A DNA stretch of 64,000 nucleotides, taken from Aphrophora alni (taxonomy: Eukaryota; Arthropoda; Insecta; Hemiptera; Aphrophoridae). The first letter of the stretch is position 1. Every line of letters starts with the position of its first letter. The stretch spans positions 98,875,291 to 98,939,290 of the forward strand of contig OY740773.1 in assembly GCA_963513935.1 (NCBI GenBank), read 5' to 3'. Both the position numbers and the translations under genes were made by a program. Of this stretch, positions 1-10,079 are shown in pieces. The notes under the pieces were generated by a model. That model had not been told where the DNA came from. It searched no databases and saw only the letters and a list, made by a program, of their open reading frames with translations.

Positions 1-370
1 CATTGTGATAAGGTATGCATTAAATTAACATCTAGTAGTCTACTATTTAAATATTGTAAATAAAAACATTGTTGATTTTGGGCTGTGATTCAGTAAATTA
101 TACGTTGTTTGGTCTCATTTTTCTTGTAATTATGTGTAGAATATTGTAGATTTTATTTTCAAATATCAAATAAAATAAATTAAAGTTTTATAAAGTGAAC
201 CGCAATAAGGTCACACATTCGGGTGGCTTCGGGGAAGGTCAACGGACACCCTAATCCTCTGCACTTGTGTGAGTGAAGCGACACTTCGTTCAGCCCGCAC
301 TTCCAGTTTGATAATAGTATAGGTAAGACAGAAAATTCCTCAAGTAAATCCTGTCTGAAGGTCATGGAGC
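1..370 (+). repeat. Dispersed repeat family F, copy 1
   Basis: The segment with CCTAATCCTCTGCACTTGTG and the following GAGTGAAGCGAC recurs near 50870-50935 in the same orientation and near 48440-48540 on the opposite strand. The AT-rich flank (Ts and As around 130-190) also matches the flank of the 48.4 kb copy. No coding sequence is recognisable. The 61-codon frame here is not shared as protein by the other copies. The nature of the family (non-autonomous DNA element or other) is not determined. Confidence 0.6.
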
Positions 371-493
371 TAAATCAAACATCTACTACACATTAAGGAC
401 CGCAATAAGCTATTGTAGATAACGTGCTAAAGGAGTTGATCACCCAATTTGAAGAACACCCCAGAGGTTCACTTATACTGAATATGGGGGTAA

Positions 494-655
494 CAATCCC
501 GAGGTATACTAGCTGGATATACACGTTTCTTCATCTAGTCTTGGTTTAGATCTCTCTTTTTTAATTTCCCTAACAACTTTTGACCAACTCTTGTTCTTTA
601 CTGACCCTGACGCTATTCAAAAGCTTTTAGAAGATATTTTATTTTTATTTTTTGA
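494..655 (+). repeat. Dispersed repeat family A copy
   Basis: This is a copy of the most abundant repeat in the window. Its consensus runs: CAATCCCGAGG, TACCTAGCTGGATCTACAC, a CATGTAGTCTTGGGTTAGAT block, a CT-rich block, TTGACCAACTCTTGTTCT, GACCCTGACGCTATTAGAG, then TATTCGAGGGCTAGG and T-rich sequence. About 15 copies or fragments are visible on both strands. There is no open frame and no clear tRNA-type A or B box. I infer a short non-autonomous element of about 160-200 bp, class unknown. Confidence 0.7.
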
Positions 656-1050
656 AAGCGACGATGACCAATAAGTCTTTTCGCAAATTTTACATTTGGT
701 GTGAGAGAATATCAGATTAGTAGAATGCAAACTAGCTACTTTAGGAGGCTGTGGACATAAACAAATCTTGTCGCATGAAGTTGTTCTACCTGAGGCTTTG
801 AAGGCTCGATTTGGACGGCGTTTCAGGTTTTCAGGGGCACCTCGTCAACTAACCTCAAAACCTTTCCATACTGATGGTAACTTTCTAAATTGGTGTTATT
901 TTAAAACAAGTATATAAAATGTTATTTGTTTGTGATGGGGGGAGGGGAGAAGTTGTAACAAAATTACTTAATCGATTTTAAATTAATTTCCTGTTTACGG
1001 AATAACATAATATATCACTTGATATCTTTGTCGAACAAAATTGAATTGAT
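656..1050. other. No recognisable feature
   Basis: AT-rich sequence with a short G-rich patch near 935-950. No coding signature or internal repeat is seen. Confidence 0.5.
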
Positions 1051-1055
1051 CGAAT

Positions 1056-1087
1056 TACCAGTTTCGACAGTTGTCTGTCATCATCAG
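1056..1087 (-). ncRNA. Hammerhead-ribozyme-like motif (family 1)
   Basis: On the minus strand the order is CTGATGA, one T, a 5-bp stem GACAG/CTGTC closed by ACAA, then GAAAC, then TGGTA. The stretch ACTGGT after GAA is self-complementary if one U-G wobble is allowed. This matches the hammerhead core C3-U4-G5-A6-N-G8-A9, stem II, G12-A13-A14, then stem III and U-H. The T between A9 and stem II is not canonical. Convincing stem I pairing is not visible. Penelope-like retroelements are known to carry such motifs, but no reverse transcriptase is nearby. Activity is unproven. Confidence 0.4.
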
Positions 1088-1405
1088 TTCCTTGGACTAA
1101 CCCGATTCTGTGTTGTGAAATTATATTGTACTACATATTCAAACGTAGAACATTAAGGAGCAGGTAAGGTGTTACTAACAAGAATATTTTTTAAATTTTG
1201 CTGTATTATTTTCAAAGGTTAAAAATTACCAAGATTAATGTACGGCGATTCAAAGACACATCAATGAAGAATGAATTTTCTTTACTCCGAGATATCCTCA
1301 CGTACAAGATTTGATTAAGCCTCAATACAATCCAATCATTTGGGCTGTAACTTATAACATAACTTTCTCTATCCCACTTACATGTGAAAAATGAAAAAAA
1401 CACCC

Positions 1406-1443
1406 CTTGATAACTAGCGTTGATTTATCCTCTCGAAACGTCG
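1406..1443 (+). other. Degenerate hammerhead-like remnant
   Basis: CTTGATAAC, about 20 bp, then CTCGAAACGTCG resembles the same block at 33121 and 37971. The core is altered (CTTGATAA rather than CTGANGA), so this is at best a decayed copy of a repeat. Confidence 0.25.
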
Positions 1444-1492
1444 TAATGATGGCAGATAAATAATAGGAAACATTATCCGTTAAGTTCTTGAG

Positions 1493-2215
1493 CGTTTTAG
1501 ACAATTACCAAGAAATTAAATTTGTTGTTGATAACTTGGTTAACCTTTGACATACAGAAAACAATAAAAAGATTCGGAGATAAAATTATCAGAATTCGAA
1601 AAGGTTTTGTATCTTAGTCTATATCTAGGGTGTTTTAAACAATTACCAAGAATTATTTTTGTTTGTTTTTTGTTGATATCTTGGTAATCTTTGAAATAGA
1701 GGAAAAAATTTAAAGATTCAGAGATAAAATTATCAGAATTCGAAAAGGTTTTTGTTTTTACGGTAATCTTGGGTGTTTTAAACAATTTACAAGAAAATAC
1801 ATTTTTTGTTTTTTGTTGATATTTGGTTATTATATGACCTAAATTAAAAATTATAAGATTTGAAGATAAAATTATCAGAATTAGAAAAAGTTTTGTTTTA
1901 TAAACTAATCTTGAGTGCTTTAAACAATTACCAAGAAAATAAATTTGTTGTTGTTTGTTGATAACTTGGTTATTCTTTGACCTATAGAAAAAATTATAAG
2001 ATTTGGAGATAAAATTATAAGAATTAGAAAAAGTTTTGTTTTTAAACTAATCTTAGGCGTTTTAAACTAATTACAAAGAATTTTTTTTTTGTCTTTTGTT
2101 GATAACTGGGTTATTCTTTAAACTACAAAAAAAATAAAGTTTAAAGATAAAATTTTCAGAATTAGAAAAGTTTTGTTTTTATAACTTATATTGGGTGTTA
2201 AAGAATTACCTAAGA
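1493..2215. repeat. Tandem array, ~140-bp unit, about 5 copies
   Basis: Unit starts are visible at about 1493, 1632, 1774, 1916, 2060 and 2197, each beginning with a version of GTTTTAAACAATTACCAAG. Each unit then carries a TTGTTGATAACTTGGTTATT block, a GATTCGGAGATAAAATTATC block and a GAATTAGAAAAAGTTTTG block. Unit length is 137-144 bp and neighbours differ by many substitutions and small indels, so this is an old array. The 81-codon minus-strand frame is an artefact of the repeat. Confidence 0.85.
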
Positions 2216-2930
2216 AATTAAACTTTTAAAATATATTTATTTAAAATACCATTTAAAAGAAGTGTTTTGTCTCTTGCACATTTTTTTTGTAAAGTTAACT
2301 GTTTTCAAAATATTCGACATTAGATATTTTAAACGGGCGCCATTTTGAATATATACAAAATACAGTCTTTGAATTTGTTACATTTCTTAAACGTATCATA
2401 AAAAAACGTGGGTACTAAATCTGAATTAAATATCTGCTTTATTTCGAAAGTTTTTATCAGAGCTATGTTTCTATAATTTATTTCTTTAATTTTTTCCAGT
2501 AGAACACGCCCGTTAAATTACGTCATGTAATATTAACAAACAAATGATATTTTGTAAGTTTATCAACAAATTCCCACGTAATCTCCAAACGGTTGTATAG
2601 ATTCCCCAAACGGCTTAGGGCTCCGAGAATGTTGCAGACCTTGGAATGATCTTGTTATCTATATATACATATATAATTTTTTGTTTTTCAGTCTCTACTC
2701 TCTGCATTTGTTTTGATCTGAAACTGGTTTTCTTGTCTTTAACCCCAAGGCTGTAATTAGTGGATTAAAATATGCGTTACCTTGTATAAATATTTACGCT
2801 TTTGTTATTTCTAAAACTGTTAAGTCTGCGATCTATTGGCAGTTTTGAAAATGAGAAAGTAAATGTAATACCCAGTTTTATCTGTATTGGTTTATCCAGT
2901 TTAAAACACAGGTTTTCTAAATTTTGTAGA
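2216..2930. other. No recognisable feature
   Basis: AT-rich sequence with a slightly richer patch around 2590-2650. No repeat membership, splice-site series or coding bias was recognised. The 61-codon frame at 2802-2987 runs into repeat sequence and is not credible. Confidence 0.4.
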
Positions 2931-2944
2931 TGTGTATGTATTAA

Positions 2945-3110
2945 AAAGCATTCACTCGCTTCGCTCGTGTTAGTTTCTCGACCTTGAAGAGAGGGATATA
3001 ACCCAAGATTAGATGAAGAAAGAAGTTGATCAAGCTACGAACATGTATTGTCACAGGTATTCAAATCCCGATTTAGCCTAGCTGGATCTACACTTTTCTA
3101 AAACTTAACA
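2945..3110. repeat. Fragments of families K and A
   Basis: CACTCGCTTCGCTCGTGTTA at 2951-2970 is the palindromic start of family K. It is followed by an A-family minus-strand scrap (GAGAGGGATATAACCCAAGA) and then a plus-strand scrap (TAGCCTAGCTGGATCTACAC). The patchwork suggests nested or rearranged copies. Confidence 0.55.
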
Positions 3111-3475
3111 TCGTTGTTTCAATTTTAGTAGTTTATTGATTGAAACAGCTGTTGCCGCTGTTATATTCGAAGTACAAAAGTTACAAAAAACTTTTAAAGT
3201 TAACCCTAAATTTTTTGAGATGAAACTAGGTGGAAATACAAAAATTTCCATATCATCAGGTATTTATTTTTTATAGCGATTTAGCATAAAACAAATTATT
3301 TTAAAACTTTTTTATTCTTCAAATAAGGTGTGTTTACAATATGTTTTCTGAACCTCGTGATTGTGTATCACTAATTTCTTGACTTTGGTTTCCCCTCGCT
3401 CTGCTTCGCTTTGAAGCTATACATACATGAAGGAATCGCTACTCGCTATGCTAGTAGATTGGCTTTGTAAATATG
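3111..3475. other. No recognisable feature
   Basis: AT-rich filler. Nothing can be assigned except a weak family-K-like palindrome near 3390-3450. Confidence 0.4.
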
Positions 3476-3479
3476 TATA

Positions 3480-4034
3480 CAGGGTGCTTCTGTAATGGGC
3501 GTAATTCAGGGGGTAGTTATATGGGTTAAAATAAAGAAAAAAGTTTCTATAAACATATGTCCTGAAGCGCTTTTTTGTCAGCTACCCGCCATTTTCTTTT
3601 TTTTTTTTTAACTAAATAATTTATATCTCTAGAACGCGTAACCTATTGATTTGAAATTTTGAAAGCCTACATGTAACGAACCAGTTTGAAAAAAATTCAA
3701 CCTGTTCCGATATTCCGTTTCAAAATGGTGACTATTTAATTACTTCATTTCGAGTTATTTTCATTAAAAAACTTTAAATGGCCGCCATTTAGAAACAGAT
3801 TATTGAAACAAGTTGAGTATTTTTTTTTCCAAACTAGGTCTTTACGTTGACATATACCGTGCGAAATGTCAACTCAATCGGTTTAGCCGTTCTAGAGAAT
3901 AAAATTATTTAGTACAAAAATGGCGGAAACTTGTAAAAAAAGCGTTTGCGGACATATGTTTATAGGAACTTTTGTCTTTATTTTGACGTGTAACCACCCC
4001 CTGAATTATCTTCACGCATTACAGAAACACCCTG
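3480..4034. mobile_element. Inverted-repeat element with CAGGGTG ends (family E)
   Basis: The left end reads CAGGGTGCTTCTGTAATG and the right end is its near reverse complement, CATTACAGAAACACCCTG. TATA lies directly outside both ends (3476-3479 and 4035-4038), consistent with a TA or TATA duplication. The two halves are long inverted arms of roughly 250 bp. Each arm contains a GCCGCCATTTTGAAAC-like block, AACAAGTTGA, CCAGGTCTTTAC and TTCTAGAGATATAAATTATT. There is no open frame, so this is a non-autonomous foldback or MITE-like element. Related arms occur at 21.5, 22.0 and 23.95 kb. Confidence 0.8.
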
Positions 4035-4039
4035 TATAT

Positions 4040-4290
4040 TAATAACTCTCCACTCATTGCGCTCGTCGTTGATAACTAGACGGATCATATTTTGGGACAT
4101 TAAGGTTAGAAATAACATTTTTGTAAATAACTTCGTTATTTCTCATCGTAGACCGGTTATGTTGGTACCATTAAATGCAGAATTAAAATATGCAAATCTG
4201 TATCTAGTTTAGCGTGTTATAAGTTGAATAACACAAGAGACAAAAAAGGTTTAAAATGGCCGCCATTTTGATTTTTCTCAATTCCAATAA
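4040..4290 (+). repeat. Dispersed repeat family K copy
   Basis: The order is CCACTCATTGCGCTCGTCG, then ATTTTTGTAAATAACTTCG, CATCGTAGACCGGTTATG, TTGGTACCATTAAATGCAG and TTTAGCGTGTTATAAGTTGA. The same order is found at 43277-43423 and 60660-61600, and inverted at 50995-51215. A 61-bp internal piece of this family is amplified 13-fold at 60.7-61.5 kb. Confidence 0.7.
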
Positions 4291-5280
4291 GGTTCTAGCC
4301 GAACATACTTAAGTTATAGCCCATTATACAAAAATTTTTACGCCCTCTTTACGTATAGTAGAACAGAGATTTCGAAAATCATTTTTTCCTCCAGCTACCT
4401 TTCCCGCATTAGGGCGGGAAGTATCCATAAGAAAAGCATTGGTTTTACTTTTCAGCACTAGAGCTGATAAATCAGCTGTTTGTTGAATCAAATGACGATG
4501 AGTTGTTGTCATGGCAACAGACAAGAAACCATTGTTTAGATTCTCAAAACGTGAATTTCAGTTTTGTTACTGCCATAACCTAATATCTGAATTAAACGAA
4601 ACATCGTTTGTTACTTTAAAACACCAAAAAATAGTTTGTATAATTTCAATAAAGCTGTTTATCACAATTTTAGTGCAGTAATTGTATTAAAATTGTAACT
4701 GTAAAGAAAATCTTGTATTACGAATGAAAAATGCCTTTGTAGCCCTCGAGAAAATTGCCAACAAACAATTCTTTCTGGGCGACAAAGTCGGGCTTTCCAC
4801 GCTGAATCCACAAATATCTAATTCCGTTTCTAGAGACCATGAAACTTGAAAACCATAAAATGTCATCATTTAACAAATGTTGATTGTTTGCTCCGTCACA
4901 AAACATTTTCACCAAGTTCATGTGGGAAAATGAACGTGTTTCAAACTGTAATCAATTCATTAGAAATTGTTTTTACATTCCGAGTTGATATGCGGATTAA
5001 GCAAAACAATGCGTTTACCAACAAGAATGTGTATTCATGTTTGGCAGGAAGTATCGTACGGTTAAGAAGGGGTAACTGTAAATTAATATATTCAAGAATA
5101 TTTTAGTTTGATTTTATAAAACAATTTACATCCGAACAAATTGATACGATAAAGAAGACGGTGTTTACAGAGTGAAAAATAATTGCTAATTTGTTTTTAT
5201 TTTAGAGTTTTGAAAACGGTAGGCTACTACCTGACGAAACCCTCTCTCTCGCACACACACTCACAGGCGCCCTACACAGA
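4291..5280. other. No recognisable feature
   Basis: Open frames of 60-86 codons occur on both strands at 4324-5106, but they overlap one another and show no domain, codon bias or conserved copy elsewhere. AATCAGCTGTTTGTTG near 4471 is one of many CAGCTG palindromes in the window. Confidence 0.4.
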
Positions 5281-5285
5281 TGGTT

Positions 5286-5671
5286 TAGTAACATTTCTTC
5301 CCGCTGCCAATTTCCTAGAAAAGAGGAACATTTCGTCCCGCTCGAAAATTTGTATATTTTACTTAGTAAGGTAATATATTTCTTTTTTTCCCGTTGGGGA
5401 GACAAAATTTAATAAATTGAATAAATTTAAAAGTATTTTATCTAGTTTTACCAAATTCGATAAAAACATTTTCATACGAAAAGTGTTATTACTATTAACA
5501 TATTTTTAAAAACAGTAAAAACAATTATTTTATATTATATTATATTTATAACCTAACCTAACCTAGCTAATGTGCCAGGACTAGATGTTACTAGTGGGCA
5601 AGTAGAGAGTTCATCCCCAACCCCACGCTCGTGGAATCGGGACGGGATGTTACCGGGACGAAATGTTACGA
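5286..5671. mobile_element. Possible foldback element with iterated ends
   Basis: Two versions of GTAACATTTCGTCCCG lie at the left (5288-5303 and 5325-5340). Two inverted versions lie in tandem at the right (5638-5653 and 5654-5669). Clustered short direct repeats inside inverted ends resemble the elements at 8848 and 43434. No target duplication was found, so the boundaries are tentative. Confidence 0.45.
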
Positions 5672-7230
5672 CACCCCCCAGATTAACGACTTACTTATTG
5701 CAAACTCTTTTGATACAAAGACAACTTTCTCAATGCTTCTTAATTGTTAAGTAACATCTACTAAATGTGAATGTTCACAGTGACTAAAAACGAATCCAAA
5801 CAAACCAAAAAGGAGAAATAATTATGAATAAAAGAAAAGTAGAAAATGTTGAAATATATTTGTCATCGATTGATAAAACCGTATTGAATAATTGATTGAA
5901 AGTCGAAAGTTTTATCTAACATGTCCTAGCTAATGAGGTTGACGACAGCTGTGTAATCATCTCCTTAGAAGGTAAGATAGCGATTGCTTGAAATTGGCTG
6001 TTATTTGTTATCATTTTTCTTAACATTTTACCCACAATCCCAAAAGAAAATTAACTTGCACGGTAAAAAAATAGATTTCCCAATAAGTTGAGTCCAATAG
6101 ATGAATTATGCCGCCAAGGACCTGGTATGTATGATTGAAATATGCGGGGACTTAGCAAAGCGAAATTTTCGTCAGCAGTTTTCGTTCGTTTTAAAAACAA
6201 TAGGTTAAGTTTATAACGATTTAATTTTTTAAAAAATAACTCTTTAATTGTTTCTATTGTAAGACGTTTGAGTACATCCTCAAAGTTTTTTGAAACTTGA
6301 CAATAGACCGCCATTTTTATTAATTAAAGAATTTTCTGATTAAAGAACTTATCTAAGGTAATAATTAATTAATCTTCAATTAAATTACCGCCATTTTGAA
6401 ATTTACTGACCAATTTTACTGATTATCAACAAAGCTGTTCAAAGTTATACCACGAATAAGGGGGAGGTGAAGAACCCCAAATAACAGTTTTTAAAAGTAG
6501 ATAATTTACCACTATTTTGAACCAATCAATTTTAAATTAGTGTAATAGGATTGGTGGACATTTCATGGTCTTAAATGTCGACGTTTCCATTTAGAAAATC
6601 AAAATAACTAGAATTTCTGTAATAAACAAAACATAGTAAACACTTGAACATTTTTATAACGTTTTCTTTTGACAGAAAAATAATTCTGTTTACCAGTTCC
6701 TCCTATTCTTGTAAAATACCAGCGTTTAAAAACACTCAATTCAAAATCTTAGATAAGAACTTGTTAAACAGCCTGTTGCAGCAAATAGCTGTGATAAAAT
6801 TCTCAGAAATGCTTTACACTGTCAGACATAGTTGCAACATAACATAATTAGATAAATGATTCATTTACAGTACCTAATAAAATCACTATCTCTAGTAGGC
6901 CTGTGCTGTGATTTCACTTAGACAAAGTGGAAAATTAGTCATGTAGGTTTTGCAATTACGTAGTGTTCCCACAGTCTCTGAACCACTTTAACATTTCCAG
7001 TCTTCCAATAACACTTTAAAACCCACTTAGGTTGGTAAAAAAAAAAAACGACGGAACCATGTTTATTAAGAAATAAAATAACAGAAATGACAAAAATGAG
7101 CTGCATCAATGGAAAATCAGCTGTTTTCAACTATCAGCTGATTTGGTTTTGACATTTCTATCTATGTTCGTTTCCTAGCAACAACCGTTCAATAAACAAA
7201 GACCAGAGCACTGTGGTGACAATATTATGC
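5672..7230. other. No recognisable gene
   Basis: AT-rich sequence. ACCGCCATTTTGAAAT near 6387 resembles the CCGCCATTTTG block of family E, so old E-type arms may be present around 6300-6420. A run of 12 A's sits near 7037. None of the 60-87-codon frames (6051, 6644, 6939) shows a recognisable motif. Confidence 0.4.
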
Positions 7231-7900
7231 AGGTACACTTTCACTTTCAATAGTCCCTTACCATACTTGGGAATAAACAAAATAACAAAAAACAAACTTT
7301 TTGTCAAAAGTAAAATGTTTATTCGGTGTCGTGGGGTTGGCTCAGTCAATAGCAATCCCTTCCTGGAAATGTGAACGGATCAGGTACCAGTCGGGCGGGT
7401 ATAGGTAAGGTTAGGAAGTATGGTCATCGCAATCATAAAGCCCATCGACAATATGACATCATCGAATTGGATACTTAAATAAACTTCAACAGTGCCTTAT
7501 GAGTTCAGAATAGTTATGATTGGTATTGTGCTTTCTGTTAGTTAGTTTTAAAGGATACCAGGTTAGCCAAGGACTAGCCAAGACCCGTGAATAACAAGTC
7601 ATACTATTCTGACAGACGACGAACCTCGTCACTTGAGTGTCGCTCATTAAGCAAGAGTTTGAACAGATGACCCTAGTTCCCCAAAGTGTCGAGCTAACCC
7701 CACGGTATACTAGTAAGTGTCGAGCTAACCCCCACGTCGAGCCAACCCCCCGTAATCGTTTATTCCTATTAGACCCTATTACAACAACAAAATTGTCATC
7801 TTCAGAGGGAATCTTAACAAAGAATCTTAACAACAAAAGTTTGTTTTTTTGTTATTTTGTTTATTCCCAAGTGTGGTAAGGTACTTTTGAAAGTGTACCT
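7231..7900. mobile_element. Palindromic element split by a short transposon
   Basis: Left arm 7231-7305 begins AGGTACACTTTCACTTTCAA. Right arm 7833-7900 ends TTTTGAAAGTGTACCT. Between these ends the arms match as inverted repeats, including GGGAATAAACAAAATAACAA against TTGTTATTTTGTTTATTCCC. The loop contains the separate 433-bp element at 7325-7757. This is probably an older foldback element hit by a second insertion. Confidence 0.75.
7325..7757 (+). mobile_element. Non-autonomous DNA transposon (family H), copy 1
   Basis: It is flanked by the 8-bp duplication GTTTATTC at 7317-7324 and 7758-7765. The left end reads GGTGTCGTGGGGTTGGCTC. The right end reads as GATTACGGGGGGTTGGCTCG on the opposite strand, an imperfect terminal inverted repeat. 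A second copy at 17273-17726 is highly similar throughout but has extra internal segments of roughly 17 and 47 bp. An 8-bp duplication suggests hAT, P or Merlin-type transposition. The ends do not begin with the CAG typical of hAT, so the superfamily is open. No transposase is encoded. Confidence 0.8.
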
Positions 7901-8639
7901 GAACCATTCAATAAGTGTATACATTTTTTGAGACTGTATTTTCGCCTTTTTACGATCGAGATCTTTTTTAAATTTCGTCCATTATTCAAATTTTGGAATT
8001 ATGTGATATATGGAGAAAAAAAAAAAAAAAAAAAAAAAAATATGGCTTGGTTTTGATTAATTTTGGCGCTTAGGACCCAAAGGTATTGGTAGCCATCTGG
8101 AGAAAGGTATTTAAAAAATCGTCATAGAGGTGTGTAAGAGATGTATTTTTCTCAATTTCGGATCAACCGATTTCGTTTAAATTTAAGTATGTAAAAATGA
8201 CCCTACGTTCTATTTAAGTATATAGTTTTTTACGGTGTCCATGATTTAATTTCACTTTTTATTGATAACTACCGACATTTTGAAGCAGTTACTCCATGGT
8301 TTCCTTTTGTAACGTTTTAAATACGAGTGTATTTAACATTGTTCCAAGATGACTGTTATATTAACAAAAGATTACATTTCAAACAGATAAATGATGCCAC
8401 AAGTGAAAGTATCCTTTCTAGATACGCAATACAATGACAAGTGATGACGTGCGCGCGCATCTGTATAAACAAAACAGCTGATCCATGTATGTAAACAATC
8501 GTAGGAATTAATAAATCCACCACGTGTACATTAATTATAATACAGTATTGGTTTTGCACTATTTCATCATTTACGACAATAGATCACAATCAAATTAGGA
8601 AATTAATTCCGAACCACCAACATTGAATGAAGCAATAAA
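7901..8639. other. No recognisable feature; poly(A) run
   Basis: The only distinct feature is a 25-base A run at 8016-8040. It is not preceded by any recognisable retroelement body on this strand. The rest is AT-rich. Confidence 0.45.
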
Positions 8640-9590
8640 ATAACCAAGCGTGTGCTAAAAACCACTAGTCCGTAGGGACGGTTATTTTTAAATAGTCGAA
8701 GTCTTTTATGCGGCCTAGTGCCAATATATAAATTTATTCGTCAAATAAACATATATATTCGTAATCAGAATAATTTCTAGTTTTATTAGATACCCCTACA
8801 CATAATATTTACAAAATAAAAATTGTCCACTCCATACTCCATAGTTTTGGTCGTAGAACGATTGGCACACATTTTTAACCGATTTGTTCGTAGAACGATT
8901 GGCACAATCATTAGAGGGGAAGAAGGGTCAACCTGTAAGGTTCGGAAAGGCACGATTGGCACAACCGCCCGGCCAGGTAGCCAGAATGCGGGAAAATGGG
9001 AATTGTTTTGTCTAACCTAACCTAACCTTAATCTTTTTCTAAAGAGGGGTTTAAATTACAGTAAAAAGAGCAAACATGTAAATGTACGGCATATTTCTAC
9101 ACCACAAATGCAATACTTAATATTTATTATACGTTAGCTCATATTTATGTTGAGTTTTTTTTTTTTTTTGGTTCCGCATGAGACTTGTATGAATAGACGT
9201 ATGAAATCAAGCAATTTCAATACGTGATATTACGGGCAAATGACTGTCGTGCAGAGTTGACGGGGAATTATAAAATTCCCGTTTTCTCTCGTTCGATGGC
9301 GTCTACCTGTTCGAGCGGTTGTGCCAATCGTGCCTTTTAAAAGCAGAGGCGAGTTGACCCTACTTATTCCGCTCTAATGATTATGCCAATACTGCCATGG
9401 GCAGAGGGTCCAAAAATGTGTGCCAATCTTCCCGTTCCCCATAGTTTCAGCCCCTTAATTACCCCAAGGTTATTAACACTCTACATGTGGAACAATACAA
9501 AGAATATAAATGCAAAGTATGAAATATATAGGATTTTAGTTTTGTCTGTGTAGATAAAACACGCGCGTGATAAGGGTCCGTGAATAAAAA
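8640..9590 (-). repeat. Family D copy interrupted by a foldback element
   Basis: The minus strand matches family D on both sides of the insert. 8640-8847 carries ATTCGTCAAATAAACATATA, AGAATAATTTCTAGTTTTAT and CACATAATATTTAC. 9439-9590 carries TTTCAGCCCCTTAATTACCC, ACAAAGAATATAAATGC and ACGCGCGTGA. Intact D copies at 31.3 and 52.1 kb show these halves are normally contiguous, so they give the empty site for the 8848-9438 insertion. Confidence 0.75.
8848..9438. mobile_element. Foldback-type element with 9-bp target duplication
   Basis: CCATAGTTT is duplicated at 8839-8847 and 9439-9447. Inverted arms of roughly 150-200 bp each carry three spaced versions of ACGATTGGCACA (left at about 8859, 8899 and 8951; inverted at about 9323-9433). 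The centre holds CCTAACCTAACC and an AT-rich stretch. Long inverted ends built of short direct repeats with a 9-bp duplication are the hallmark of Foldback-like or Mutator-like non-autonomous elements. No transposase is seen; the 65-codon frame in the left arm is a by-product. Confidence 0.8.
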
Positions 9591-9742
9591 ACAATACGGG
9601 TATGGTGAAAAATAACAACGATACTCCTGTCAATAAAAACAAGTTTATAGACGCCATCATGGTATTTAATCCCTCCCCCCCATCATACAATGTAATGCTA
9701 CACAGTTTGTCTTTGAGCCTAGTAGGTTTAATGACGCCTTTG

Positions 9743-9893
9743 CAATACCGAGGGTACCTAGCTGGTTCTACTTAGTGTAGGGTTAGCCGGTTAGATTCCT
9801 CTTTCCTCTCCGTTCTCTCTTGACCAACTCTTGAAGTTATTTAGAGTATTCAAGGGCTCTGTATTTTATGTTCTCTTCTTCCTCTTATTTTTA
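9743..9893 (+). repeat. Family A copy
   Basis: It runs from CAATACCGAGGGTACCTAGC to TATTCAAGGGCTCTGTATTT. Directly downstream, at 9899-9920, lies the family K palindrome CGACTCGCTTCGCTCGTGTC. Confidence 0.65.
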
Positions 9894-10079
9894 ACGCGAC
9901 TCGCTTCGCTCGTGTCAGTTTCGGACTTCGAAGCTGTACGTATGTGTAAGAGCCTCTATTCGGTTTCCTGAGACCGTGAAGAACAGGCAAACAATTTCGT
10001 GGGATATTTTTTGTGATTATAAAACTCACTCTATACTAATGATACGGGGTAAGAAAAAAAAACGGGGGGGAGTTGTTAC

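Noticed and set aside
7486..7836. 116-codon minus-strand frame
   Set aside because: Lies over the non-autonomous family H element and its flanks. The second copy at 17.3 kb does not keep the frame, and no domain is visible.
8016..8040. Poly(A) tail of a retroposon
   Set aside because: No recognisable retroelement body precedes it on the plus strand and no flanking duplication is seen.
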